Source: Bimuria novae-zelandiae CBS 107.79 (Eukaryota; Ascomycota; Dothideomycetes; Pleosporales; Didymosphaeriaceae). Taken from it: 19,610 bases of DNA. Made by a program: the position numbers and the translations under genes. The notes beneath the pieces are model-generated. The model was given only the letters and a program-made list of their open reading frames with translations, made no database searches and was not told the DNA's origin. Numbering within the stretch: position 1 is the stretch's first letter; every line of letters starts with the position of its first letter. Of the stretch, positions 1 to 11,348 are shown one piece after another. Location of the stretch: positions 2,779 through 22,388 of the forward strand of contig ML976694.1 in the NCBI GenBank assembly GCA_010015655.1, read 5' to 3'.

Positions 1-24
1 AAAAAAAAAAAAAAAAAAAAAAAA
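1..24. repeat. Poly-A tract followed by a single telomere-like CTAACCCTA
   Basis: The window opens with 24 A residues, followed at 25-33 by CTAACCCTA, which is one and a half units of the CCCTAA telomere repeat. No further telomere units follow, so this is not a telomere. It may be a contig-edge artefact, a retroposed poly-A tail, or a degenerate subtelomeric scrap. Confidence 0.6.
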
Positions 25-139
25 CTAACCCTACGTTATTATGTTTGCCGACTCCTCTTGGAGATCTATACTATCTTTGCGTTAAAGTCCCGAATATACT
101 CAGCGGTGTTCCGCGCTGCCGAAAACCCAGCGAGCAACT

Positions 140-1352
140 ATATATGGAGGACCCAGGCGCCAAAAGTCTTCGCGACCAAAAATAATGGCCGCTGAACCTC
201 TTAATGGTCTATACTTTCTCCACATCAAAATCGCAGACGCCAACACGATACGTCGGTTCACCAAAAAAAAAAAAACATCCCACAGCAAATGCATAGAGAC
301 CCGGGCGCCAAAAATCTGTACCGCACCAGGCTATGCTTGCCGGTCCTTCTCAAGATTTACCCCATCTTAGTGTCAAAATCTTTATGCCCCAATGTAATGC
401 GTCGAACCTTTCCTACGATTCATAATGCCCCTTGTCCAAGTCTCAAAGAAGGCCAAACATGTGCCGGTCCACTAAAAACACAATCCACACCCTCATGGAG
501 ACCCAGACGCCAAAAGACATCATCTCAATCACTATGCTCGCTGAACCTTTCCTAAGCTCTATATGTTTCTTGTTCAAAGCACAAGAAATCTTGTACATGA
601 GCCACTCCACCAAAACTCATTCACTACCATTATATGGAGGACGCGGCCGCGAAAAACCACAAAACGACGTTCGATGATCGCGGACCCTTTTGTAAGCACA
701 CAGTGTCCCTGTCCAAGCTATGAGAATGATTGGGTATGTGCCGCTCCACCACAAAAGGCAGTTACGTGGACAGCATGGAGCACTTGGGCGCGAAAAGAAA
801 AGCGGATACGAAGAGTTCATGCTTGCCAAGCCACGAACGCACCCATAAAGTCTTCTCTTTCGCTAAAATGCAACCCGATTACGGCCGATGTGAATTCCTT
901 GAGTCCAAAAGATCGAATAAAAGGGTCATGGAAGACCGGAACCCGGAAGACACATACTCATTCAAAATTAGTGATGGTCGACGGCGATGCCGCGGCGTGC
1001 CTGTTCGGAATCCAAATGTAAAACGGTGAACATGTATGTTTTGCGAAAAGCATACCTCCAGGAATATATGGAAGAGTTGGGCTAGGGAAGATCCATACCT
1101 TCTCCAAAAGAAGTGATCGTCGATGGTGATGCCGTGTCTTGCTCGTTCGGAATCAAAACGTGCAGCGTCCCTGTTATCTGTTCTGCTAAAAATCGCGACT
1201 GCATCGAACAAAGTATGGAGGAGTGGGGAGTCCAAAACCACGGGTAAATTTCATCATGCTGCGCGGACTTCGTCTTTGGTACATTTCAAGCCACTGAAGA
1301 ACGCGCTGATGCTTTTGTGCTGGGAGGTCTAAATACGCGGCAACACTAGGAC
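140..1352. repeat. Degenerate tandem repeat array, period about 140-150 bp
   Basis: Units share a head of the form (C/T)ATGGAGGACCCAGGCGCCAAAA. Heads occur near 143, 292, 494, 633, 774, 928, 1067 and 1214, with a weaker one near 1352, giving steps of about 139-154 bp apart from one long step of about 202. Unit interiors also align. GCTGAACCT or a close variant recurs near 191, 400, 540 and 680; a GCCGCTCCACCA-like stretch recurs near 463, 600 and 740. The units at 928 and 1067 share a block near 972-1010 and 1111-1160 around GATGCCG and GTTCGGAATC. Fainter matches, such as ACATACTCAT near 1851, extend to about 2000. No continuous reading frame follows the period, so it appears to be non-coding satellite-like DNA that has drifted. 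Confidence 0.75.
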
Positions 1353-3392
1353 CATGTGTGTGCCTGGTGCCGCTGCCAAAAAGCAAGAGAAGACGATTTT
1401 ATTTGCAGCGGAGAAGGCACACTCAAAACGTGCGCTGTCCAAAAACCATCAAGAACAAGGCCATGCCCGCGGTGGACTTCCAAACAAGTGGAATATGAGC
1501 GATTGCGAAATCCCGACTCTGTTTCTGCATGTTTTCACCGAACAACATTCCCCACTGTGTATGGAGCGTCGTTTGAACCGCAGCCCCTAACGTATGGGCT
1601 GACCCGTGTAAAAAAAAATTGTAAGATGATCTCCTTCATGGTGCTCTGTGCGTTCGAGGAGAAGCGAAAGTGGCGAAGGAAGCCTCGCACAGCCATCAAC
1701 TTTAGTGACGAAGGGCGACATCACTCCTGGGACTGGCTCTCAAGAAGAGCCGTAATTTGCAATGACTCGTGTGAAGTTGTTTGAACAAGCACTGGATGGG
1801 CTTGTATGTAGCGAGAAAGCTATGCGTCAAGTCATATCAGGACTCCAGATACATACTCATATCCGCCAAGACATTACAGAGTGTAGAGCATTAAGTATGG
1901 CGGCGGTGATGTATCGTTGTCACGGGTGCGCGTTCCAGCTTGGATTCAGAAAGCCGGGGTATGGCGATCGCTGCCAAGACTGGCGAAAGCGGTGGCCAAG
2001 GCGACAATCGAACATCCAGTGTGAGGCGGTACTGCACCTCGTCGAGGACTCGAGTGCACATGCTCATCCAGCAGCGCAATCGCCGTCAAGACAGTGACAC
2101 AGAAACGGATTCTGTGACACGTTGGACAAGGTTTAGTAAGTATACTGTGTTGGTACTGGAGTCAGGCACCCCTGTCGCCGTTGCAGCTTCCCCACTATCC
2201 CGCGCACATCAGCAAATCTAAACTTCGACCTGTCATCGTCAGCCCCCAACCAGGGCGTCCCTTTTAAAGTCATGCGAGCATTTTTGCGAGGAGACTATGG
2301 GCGAACCCGGGCCTGCCTGCGCCATGCTGTCCACGCGAGTTACGCTGGGCTACCTAAATCGGCGCGTCGAGCCGGCGCAGGTGCGACGGTGAACGCGTGA
2401 GTCTTGGGTGCGGACCGTGCAATTGTGATGACCAAGTCCGACACTGTTGATGAGCAAGAGTTGACAGAAAGGAGGTTAAGCAGCGCGATCGCGAAAGATG
2501 AAGCAATACGCGCTAGTGGTCAGCCGCAGTCGATCAACGGCCGATTCGGTGCCGGGGCTGCGACGAGACGTGCGAAGATCTGCGCAGGCCAGAGTTTGAC
2601 GCGCGATGGGCCAAACCAGCGACAACTACTACTGACTCTCCTCGTCGCTGCATTGACTACGACGCGTTCTGCAGCTGCCTGTGGTGCAGCTGGTGAGGGC
2701 TGCTGCGCTAGCAAGAGCTGTAGCCTTGCGGCAGAGCTGCGTACCGTGGGGTGCCTGAATCTCGCGTAGCTGTCCGGGGTCGTGCGCGTGAGGAGTCAGC
2801 AAAGTGCATTGCATCGCGACATCTGTAATGTATGTTGAAGCAACAGTATTGGATGCAGGAGGCTTTTCCGAGGACGCGTCGTTGGTGAGTGAAATGGTGT
2901 GAAGGTGTGAAGCGAGAAGGCGCGCCCCAAGCTCTGATGGTTCACGGTTAGCGTGCGCGTGGTGATTACCTGGCCAGTTTCACGAGGCAGGCGCGACCCG
3001 GCGCAACGACGACTGCACGCGGAGAACTCCATCTAGCAGACATCTATTTGATGATGCGACCGCGAATATTCGTTGAAAATGATGGAAAACGGAGCCTGCG
3101 CGGGCGTGCGGTGGTGCGAAAAACTGATTTTGTGCCCTGAAACGGCCGTGCTGGTGGTGTGGCCCGTGCAGGCTGAACCGCTAAGGCGGATGGTTACCGT
3201 ATTTATTGACGACGTACATAGGCGTCCGTTCCCCTCAAACCTCTGAGGAGCTCGTCCGCGCCAATTTTCCCGGCCCGCCAGCAACACGTGACTTACCATT
3301 TCTGCCCCACCACTCGGTGCACCCATGGCGGCCTGACTGGTCCAAGTAATTTTTAATACCCTCGCGTAGTGCGCCATCACCCAGCTGCCAAA
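1353..3392. other. Gene-poor region: faded repeats, then mot1 upstream DNA
   Basis: Up to about 2000 there are faint echoes of the upstream repeat array. From there to 3392 I see no reading frame with family-like sequence on either strand; the open frames at 2404-2769 (+) and 3033-3449 (-) are low-complexity or read through the mot1 start. The last few hundred bases presumably hold the mot1 promoter. No clear TATA box is visible near the expected place. Confidence 0.5.
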
Positions 3393-3446
3393 ATGAGGTT
3401 CGTCGACATGCGCCTGCATACGTACTATTGCGAGAGTGCCCGCTAA
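3393..3446 (+). promoter_or_regulatory. Upstream ORF (17 codons) in the mot1 leader
   Basis: An ATG at 3393 with A at -3 opens a frame of 17 codons, with a second in-frame ATG at 3408, and stops at TAA 3444-3446. Only two bases then separate the stop from the mot1 ATG at 3449. If transcription starts upstream of 3393, scanning ribosomes would meet this ORF first. Main-ORF translation would then need leaky scanning or very short-range reinitiation. The ORF is seen directly; its presence in the transcript is inferred. Confidence 0.5.
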
Positions 3447-3448
3447 CA

Positions 3449-6400
3449 ATGCACAGTGGCTCGCATAGCCGTCTCGACCGGCTCGTCACGTGAGTGTTTC
3501 TCACCTTCGGTTGCTGCATCATCTCTCACTGTGCATCCCACTTTGCAGTTGATTTTGCAGCGTCGCGCCTTCCTTTCTCGCTGCTGCAACATCCGCGACT
3601 AACGCCCGCTAGATTACTCGAGACCGGCAGCACTCCATTAATCCGGAACACCGCTGCAGATCAGCTCGCCGATGTCCAGAAGCAGCATCCGGAAGATTTA
3701 TTCAACTTACTCACACGCGTCATCCCGTACCTGCGGTCCAAGAGCTGGGAGACTAGGGTCGCCGCTGCCCGGGCTGTAGGAGGTATCGTCGCGAACGCCG
3801 ACAAGTTTGACCCAAACGCGGAGGATGAGCCTATCAAAAACGAGATCAAGTCCGAGACCAACGGTCACGTCAAGACCGAAGGCAGTAATGGCATCTCCAA
3901 GAAGGAAGAGAACGGCGGCGACGTCGACATGCTCGAAGATGACTTGCTCGACCTGGAGACCATGGATATGGGCTCCATTTTGAAGTATGGCAAGCAGCTC
4001 CTCGGTAGCGCTGGTAAGGAGTATGACTACAAGCTTGCCGGAATGGACCCCGCCTCGCGACTTGCACATCAGAAGAAGACGCTGTCGCAAAGATTAGGTC
4101 TTGCTGGTGAATACATGGACGAGGAGCTCGTCACTGAACACGACCTTCCCGCACAGACCCCAGGTGCACGCACCCCAGCACCCCATCGCATTGATACCTC
4201 GGTGTCACGACAAAATAGCATGGTTTCTGCGACAGCATGCTCTCCTCCGCCAGCTGGAACCCCGAATGGCGACCAATCCAACCTCAGCAGGCGTCAGATC
4301 AATGCGCTGCGGCGGAAACAGAAGAAAGACAAGGACAAGCTCTCAAACAAAGCGCAAGTTGTCGATTTCGTCCCCGTTCACCGCAAGAGCTCGCACGAGA
4401 TTCCCCTGACGCCAGCTAGCGCTCGTCCGCCTGCCATCAAGACTGAGCCGAAAGAGGATCCCGACGCCACTGGTACTGATGACTACTTCTCCTTGGACCG
4501 CAACGGTGCCGATGATGACACCAAGTTCGTCAAAGAGTTCAAAGGCGAACAGGTAGCAGATAAGTCGTCGTTCCAGACAGAAGCCGAAGAACAGGGATTA
4601 GAGTGGCCCTTTGAGCGCGTCTGCGAGTACCTGAGCGTAGAACTATTCGACCATGCGTGGGAAGTGCGGCACGGTGCTGCGATGGGCCTCAGAGAGATCC
4701 TACGAGTTCACGGGGCCGGCGCGGGGCGGGTGAAGGGCAAGAACCGCTCGGAAAACGATCGGCTCAACCAACGATGGCTCAATGACCTCGCCTGCCGATT
4801 CTGCTGTGTGTTCATGCTGGATCGATTCGCAGATTATACCGGCGATAATGCTGTTGCTCCTGTTCGAGAAACTACTGGCCAGGCGCTTGGCGCTTTACTA
4901 CAACACTTGTCACGAGAAAACGTACTGGCGACATTCCACGTTCTTAATCGCCTGATTCACCAAGAAAACGCACCTACTCATGCGTTGTGGCAAATATCAC
5001 AGGGCGGCATGATGGGCTTGCGATACTTGGTCGCAGTGCGGAGCGACCTTCTTCTCGAAGACGATGTTCTCATGGACGGAGTACTAAATGCTGTCATCAA
5101 AGGGCTGGGCGACATGGACGACGATGTCCGTGCCATCAGCGCCGCAACTCTCATCCCGGTTGCGAAGGAATTCGTTGAGATGCGTCCTGACCGGCTGAAA
5201 GAACTCATCAACGAAGTATGGGCGTGTCTATCCAGTCTAACAGATGATCTCAGTGCGAGTACTGGGTTCATTATGGATCTCCTGGCGAAGCTTTGCAGCT
5301 TTCCCAAGGTCTTGGAAGCGATGCAAGCTAACGCGCAAATGGACGAATCACAGTCGTTCCATGAACTCGTCCCTCGGCTGTTCCCCTTCCTCCGCCATAC
5401 CATCACCAGCGTGCGGGCTGCCGTTCTCCGCGCTTTGAACACGTTTCTCGACATCCAAGATGCTGGAAAAGATGGATGGATCAACAGCAAAGCTTTACAA
5501 CTGGTCTTTCAAAACATCCTTCTGGAAAGGAATGAAGGCGTGCTACGACTGTCGCAGCAGCTGTGGCACTCGCTTATCGACGTGCTTGGTAGTGCGCAGC
5601 TACCCATGCATCTTGGTCCCATCCTTGAGTCGATCATTCCTTTGTCACTGACACCGATCGGAGTAGCCCGCCACCCGATTCAGATGGATCGGTCGTTGTT
5701 GATCAAACCTTCTGGCCAACCTTTTGGTCCTCCTTTACACGCACAGGTCTCCCGACGCTCGACGCCACCGCAGAATGGTGAGCGTCCGACCAAGAAACGG
5801 AAACAATCGCGTATCGGCAAAGAGGAGACACCAGTCCCGCCCTCTACCTCCTCACACAATGTTGATGGCCCGATGGTGAACGGTGACCTGGAGCTCGTTG
5901 GCGCAGACGTTATGATCCGGTCGCGGATTTCCGCTGCACAGGCCCTCGGAAAGGCCATTGCGACATGGCCTGAAGGCTCTAGGTTACAAACATTCAAGCC
6001 AGCTTTGGTTCCTCCACTCACGTCAACCAACTCTACTACCCAATTGACGGCAGCAATGCTTATCGAGGAGTTTGGCAAGTCACTGCCAGTGAAGGATGCG
6101 CTGGCGGATCATTTTGTGGAAGTGCTTCTGAACATCGTCAACGGTGAGCGGCCTACAGCATACGAAGATCTCGTTCCCAAGTTGCAGATTGTGCGAACGC
6201 AATGTACAGCGCTGCTCAACATTTTCCGCGACCATCATGTGTCGAACTTGCCCAACTATGCAATCGTTGTTCAAGGGCAACCTGAAGCAAGCCAATACGC
6301 CTTTTCTGTTGCGGACGCCGAGAAGATCGTGACTGTCACCTACGAGAAGCTGAAGAAGGCCATGACGCCAGCGGCACGCATGATGGCCATCGCTAACTTG

Positions 6401-9400
6401 GAGATGACCAAGGCAGAAGTAGAGACCACTCTCCAGGAAGCCAAAGACATCAAAGAGGAGCGCGACGTCCGTATCAAAGCTGCCGCCGCCGGTGCCCTTG
6501 TCTCACTCAAGTCTCCACCAGGAAAGCCATCATTCGCAATCAAGGCAATGATGGACAGCATCAAGAAGGAAGAAAACGTCGAACTTCAGAAACGCTCAGC
6601 CAGTGCTGTAGCCGGGTTCATCGTGCATCTTGTCAATGCCAGCAAGGCTGGTGTCGTGAAGAAGATTGTTGGCAACCTCGTCAAATTCTACTGCATGGAG
6701 ACCGCCGAGACACCGGAGTTTTTGGTACATGCTACCATCGAGGATGGTATTCTCACCCTCAAAAAGGATGAGGATATTCGCGACCACCCAGATGCTGCCA
6801 AATTCGCTGAGGAATCTAGGGCAGCTCGTATCACTAAGCGTGGTGCTCGCGAGGGTCTTGAGCAAGTCGTGCAAAGCTTTGGCGCGCAAATCTTCGAAAA
6901 GGTCCCGATCTTGAAGGAACTGATTGGTAACCCTATACGCAAAGCTTTCACCGAAGACGTTCTCCCACCGGAAATGAACGACGAAGAGGGTGTATTCGGC
7001 CAAGAAGTGGTCGATGCCCTGTCCACTCTGCGCGCACTGGTTGGAAGTTTTCACCCTGAGGTTCACCAGTTTGTCAAGGATCTACTTCCACTCATCGCCA
7101 AAGCCGTTCGGTCGCGGTTATATGTCTTGCGGTATGCTGCTGCGAAGTGCTTCGCGACGATCTGCAGTGTCATGTCTGTTGAGGGCATCACGATGCTGGT
7201 TGAGAACGTGCTTCCGTCGATTAGTAGGTCTGACCATTTGCATGCTCGGCAAGGCGCGATCGAGTGTGTATACCACTTGATTCACGTCATGGAGGATAGC
7301 ATTCTGCCGTATGTTATCTTCTTGATCACTCCAGTTCTCGGAAGGATGAGTGACTCCGATAACGATGTCCGTCTCCTCGCGACCACTAGCTTCGCAACCC
7401 TCGTCAAGCTAGTTCCGCTCGAAGCAGGTATACCAGATCCGCCCGGTCTTCCCGAGTCGCTCTTGCAAGGACGAGAGAAGGAACGAAAGTTCGTTGCACA
7501 GATGCTGGACGCCAAGAAAGTTGAACCCTTTGAGATCCCGGTCGGTATCAAAGCGACTCTCCGCTCATACCAGCAAGATGGCGTCAACTGGTTGGCTTTT
7601 CTCAACCGGTATAACCTCCATGGTATTCTTTGCGACGACATGGGTCTCGGCAAGACTTTGCAGACGCTTTGCATGGTCGCGTCCGACCACCACCTCCGCG
7701 CCGAAGAGTTTGCGAAGACCCAAGATCCCAATTACCGCCGCGTTCCTTCGCTCATCGTCTGCCCGCCTACGCTTTCGGGGCATTGGCAGCAGGAAATTCG
7801 CCAATATGCGCCATTCATGTCTTGCGTGGCGTACGTGGGATCACCTGCCGTGCGTGGTCAATACCGGGACCAACTTGACAAGGTGGATATCGTCATCACT
7901 TCGTATGATATCTGTCGCAACGACAACGATCTTCTGAAGCCGTTCAGCTGGAATTACGTCGTCCTGGACGAAGGTCATTTGATCAAGAATGCCAAGTCGA
8001 AGACCAGCCAAGCTGTCAAGAACTTTCAGTCCAACCACCGTCTCATCCTCTCCGGCACGCCCATTCAGAATAACGTGTTAGAACTATGGTCACTCTTCGA
8101 CTTCCTCATGCCTGGATTCCTTGGAACCGAGAAGGTCTTTCAAGAGCGCTTCGCCAAACCTATCGCTGCATCTCGATTCGCCAAGTCATCCTCCAAAGAG
8201 CAAGAACGTGGTGCTCTCGCCATTGAAGCGCTGCACAAGCAGGTGTTGCCCTTCTTGCTACGCCGCTTGAAGGAAGAAGTACTCGATGATCTGCCACCGA
8301 AGATACTGCAAAATTACTACTGCGACCTCTCAGATCTCCAGCGCAAGCTTTTCGAAGACTTCACCAAGAAAGAAGGCAAAGAGATACAGACCAAGGCCGG
8401 CAGTTCAGACCGCGATAGCAAGCAGCACATTTTCCAGGCCCTTCAATACATGCGAAAGCTCTGTAACGGGCCTTCCATGGTCATCAAGCCCAACCACAAG
8501 CAATACGATGCTACCCAAGCCTACCTCAAGAAGAACAACACTTCCCTTGAAGACATTGCTCACGCACCCAAGCTCGGCGCCCTCAAGGACTTACTGGTAG
8601 ATTGTGGCATCGGCGCTGCAGACGTCGAGCGTGAAAAGGGCGGCCTAGCTACTAACGGCGACCTCCCTGGAGCTGTTTCTCAGCACCGCGCCCTCGTCTT
8701 TTGCCAAATGAAAGAGATGCTCGACGCCGTGCAGACCCAGGTCCTGCAGAAATTCCTACCCTCTGTACAGTACATGCGCTTGGACGGCAGCGTCGACGCG
8801 ACAAAACGTCAAGACATCGTCAACAAGTTCAACTCGGATCCTAGCTACGATGTGCTTCTCCTCACTACAAGCGTCGGTGGCCTGGGACTGAACTTGACGG
8901 GCGCAGACACCGTCATCTTCGTGGAGCACGACTGGAATCCGCAGAAGGACATCCAAGCCATGGACCGCGCGCACCGCATCGGGCAGAAGAAGGTCGTCAA
9001 CGTCTACCGCATCATCACGCGCGGCACTTTGGAGGAGAAGATTCTCAAGTACGTATCCCCATCCCCTTTCCCCTACTCCCTCTCCACACAACACTTACTA
9101 ACAACCCGACCAGCCTCCAACGCTTCAAAATCGACGTCGCCTCCACCGTCGTCAACCAGCAAAACGCGGGTCTGGGCTCCATGCAAACAGACCAGATCCT
9201 CGACTTGTTCAACGTCTCCGCTGATTCGGCGGACCCGTCGTCCCTCCCGCCGCCGCCGTCGAACGATAAAGACGGTACCTCGGGGATTAGCGAGAACGAC
9301 GCTGTGGATGCCGAGGGCAATTTGCGCGAGAAGGGGAAGAAGGGGTTCTTGGATGAGATTGGGGAGCTGTGGGATGAGAATCAGTATGAGGAGGAGTTCG

Positions 9401-9435
9401 ATCTGGAGGGCTTTTTGGGGAAGATGAAGAATTGA
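3449..9435 (+). CDS. mot1: TATA-binding-protein-associated ATPase Mot1/BTAF1 (SNF2 family)
   Basis: The coding exons are 3449-3489, 3613-9048 and 9114-9435, together 1932 residues, slightly longer than yeast Mot1 or human BTAF1. Mot1 uses ATP to strip TBP from DNA and redistributes it between promoters in the nucleus. The N-terminus has the family signature SRLDRLVTLLETGS, followed by HEAT-like repeats through about residue 1250. An acidic and Ser/Pro-rich linker lies within the first 300 residues, and PTKKRKQ near 739 is a likely nuclear signal. The ATPase shows DDMGLGKT at about 1355-1362 (Walker Lys 1361), DEGH at 1466-1469, LSGTPIQNN, LDGSVD near 1735 and QAMDRAHRIGQ at 1795-1805. The C-terminus ends in the conserved type GELWDENQYEEEF. 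I chose the start because only exon 1 supplies SRLDRLV in frame. The gene is intact, with no internal stop once both introns are removed. Confidence 0.95.
3490..3612 (+). other. mot1 intron 1 (123 nt)
   Basis: The donor is GTGAGT at 3490, the branch site GACTAAC at 3597-3603 and the acceptor GCTAG ending at 3612. Splicing joins AC to A, making a Thr codon that restores the conserved N-terminus across the junction. The length is a multiple of three, but a TGA at 3491-3493 would end translation after 14 codons if the intron were retained. Confidence 0.9.
9049..9113 (+). other. mot1 intron 2 (65 nt)
   Basis: The donor is GTACGT at 9049, the branch site TACTAAC at about 9097-9103 and the acceptor ACCAG ending at 9113. 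Splicing joins AA to C and gives EEKILNLQRFKIDVAS, the expected Mot1 sequence after the helicase C lobe. Without splicing the frame drifts into low-complexity Ser/Pro/Arg sequence. Confidence 0.92.
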
Positions 9436-11281
9436 GATTCCCCGCTTTTCGAGTCTCAGTTGGGATGAGGGGAGGTGGTGGATGTGATTGGGACACCACA
9501 CTTGTGGGGAGGTATTTGGCGTTTATGGGAAATGGACTTGCATGGACGAGGTATGGTTGGGTTTTGCATGAGGGCATTTGTTATTAGCGTGGCGCTGGAG
9601 GCTTGGTCAGAGCTGCACTACAGCGTGGCTGGAATAGGACCTGGGTAGTACGGGACTATGTATTGTAGATGGCATATGTGTGTTGTGCTGTGTTGTATGA
9701 ATGCGTTGTGATAAATTTGTGCTTGTGCTTGTGTGTGATGTGTGTGATGTGGTGGAGAATAGGTGTGTGCGTAGGGGTGTGGTAGGTGGGCTGGGCTCAA
9801 GGTGTGCGAAGTGTATCGGTCCTGCGGGCTTTGCTTATGGAACTGTATGTATGGAATGAGCAGTCTGCTTCGTGAAGACGAGGTGGTTTGGAGGGAGAGA
9901 GTTGATATGGTGAGTGCAATGCGACTTCAACACTGAATGAAACAGAGGGCCTACACAATAAGCTCGGGGGAAATGTGGAAGTACTTATACCAAGAATGGT
10001 TATAGACAAGTATGCAACATTGCAGAGGTGAGTCGCCTGCAATATAGGGGCATTGTGGAGTGATAAAGAGAGAACGGCGACGCTGGGTAAGTAGGGACCG
10101 CACTGAGCACGAGCATGAGTCAATAAGGCACCACAGAATACCCACTCAAGTCTATGAGTGATGAATCGCTACCAGCGAGAAGGTAAGTAGGAAGGTGGTG
10201 CGGAGAGAGCGTGCGCTGAAGCTGGATTTTCAAAGCATGTAGTAAAGATAGTATTGCCAAGGTAAAGTAATATGTGGATATGAAATCTGGGGAGGGCTCG
10301 GTAGAGATAAAAGCTTGCGAATGGGAGGATGGGAAATGGCGAGACAGTTCGTCCTGGGGGTTGTCTTTGGCGAGGTGGAGTGGAGAGTTTGGAGGATATG
10401 ATATATATTTGTCTAGCCAATGACCGGAGGTGCTGAAGGAGGATGCGATAGCGTGGACGTGATACCATGTGCAGGTGCGGGGGCGTATATTATTCCAAGA
10501 ACAGGTGGGCAACGGGAAGCGTGTAGAGCTCTAGATGAAGAGATTGGAGGTTGTATATGTGCTGTGGAAACGTATCATGGGGTTGTAGATGTGAGTTAGG
10601 AGAAATTTGGGTGAGGCGTTATAGGAGATAGATACAAGTTACCATAGATAGCTGTTAATAACCACGTTAAGATTTTGGTTCCGAATGTGATTTTGCAAAG
10701 ATTCAGATCAGGTTCATTACGTATCCACACAACTGAGTTCAACCAGGTTAAATGCGGGCAAAATGCCACGAAATCCAGACACTGTTCTTACCATTGAAAA
10801 ATCGATTTTTTTTTTTGCCGTTGCAAATTGAATTGCGTGCGATGAATAGGCTGTAGCACGACGCCTTACTGGCATTGCTTTGCGACCAGGCTGTGCCTAC
10901 ATGTGCAGAGCAGAGAAGGCTGGAGATTACAGGCTGGATTTCGGCTTTGTAACCGAATCAATTACGTCCCGTCCTCGTATCGAGTCGGTATTCGTGTGCT
11001 TCTCGGACGAGCCTCTAGCCAATGAAAGTCATAGAATCTATATCGCGCTAGCCTATTCCGGCTATTTGGATGACCATTTTCGACTGCTCACAGGAAGGCG
11101 TCGTTCGGTTCAGCCACATCATTGTCACGTGCAATATGAATGGTGGGATTGCCTTTCCACCCGTTCGAAGCATCCTCGCATACAGCGCCGAGACCCCAGC
11201 CTTGCGCCTTGATGCGATTCAGCCCCCAATTCCTAATTATTAGATATCTCTGCTAACCCCGCGTGCAGCCTCGTGCGCCAT
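9436..11281. other. Gene-poor region downstream of mot1
   Basis: No recognisable protein or RNA gene was found on either strand. The first part must hold the mot1 3' UTR. The + strand is G/T-biased throughout 9436-10600, so minus-strand open frames here are Pro/Ser/His-rich low complexity. From 10620 to 10860 the sequence is more AT-rich, with a 14-bp palindrome AAAAATCGATTTTT at 10797-10810 that runs into a T tract. The open frame at 10880-11212 (+) resembles nothing I know. Confidence 0.5.
9675..9800. repeat. GT-rich low-complexity tract
   Basis: TGTG-rich sequence with short direct repeats: GTGCTTGTGCTTGTGTGTG, then TGTGATGTGTGTGATGTGG around 9735-9753. It lies about 240 bp past the mot1 stop, near where the mot1 transcript may end. 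Confidence 0.6.
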
Positions 11282-11311
11282 TTCTCTTCTCTTCTCTTCT
11301 CTTCTCTTCTC
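11282..11311 (+). repeat. (TTCTC)6 microsatellite / pyrimidine tract
   Basis: Six perfect TTCTC units, followed by TTCCGCC. The tract ends 37 bases before the ATG at 11349 and resembles the CT-rich tracts found near fungal transcription starts. If translated from an ATG at 11273 it would encode a Ser/Leu/Phe stretch resembling a signal peptide, so it makes the start of the downstream gene ambiguous. Confidence 0.8.
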
Positions 11312-11348
11312 TTCCGCCATTTTCTCTGGTCTAGCATCATCTGCAACA

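Noticed and set aside
563..1021. 152-codon frame within the tandem array
   Set aside because: Does not follow the repeat period, and repeat units are not multiples of three; composition is not protein-like.
2404..2769. 121-codon plus-strand frame, Ala-rich
   Set aside because: Low-complexity composition in GC-rich DNA; no domain, no promoter or splice support.
3033..3449. 138-codon minus-strand frame upstream of mot1
   Set aside because: Covers the mot1 leader and start; no recognisable motif.
4978..5490. 170-codon open frame on the minus strand inside mot1
   Set aside because: Antisense shadow of a strongly supported gene; Arg/Ser-rich with no family resemblance. The same holds for the other minus-strand frames in 3660-9100.
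10143..10160. Six-bp hairpin CACTCA-AGTCTA-TGAGTG
   Set aside because: Short stem expected by chance over this length; no adjacent gene to terminate.
10880..11212. 110-codon plus-strand frame
   Set aside because: No known motif, no promoter or splice support.
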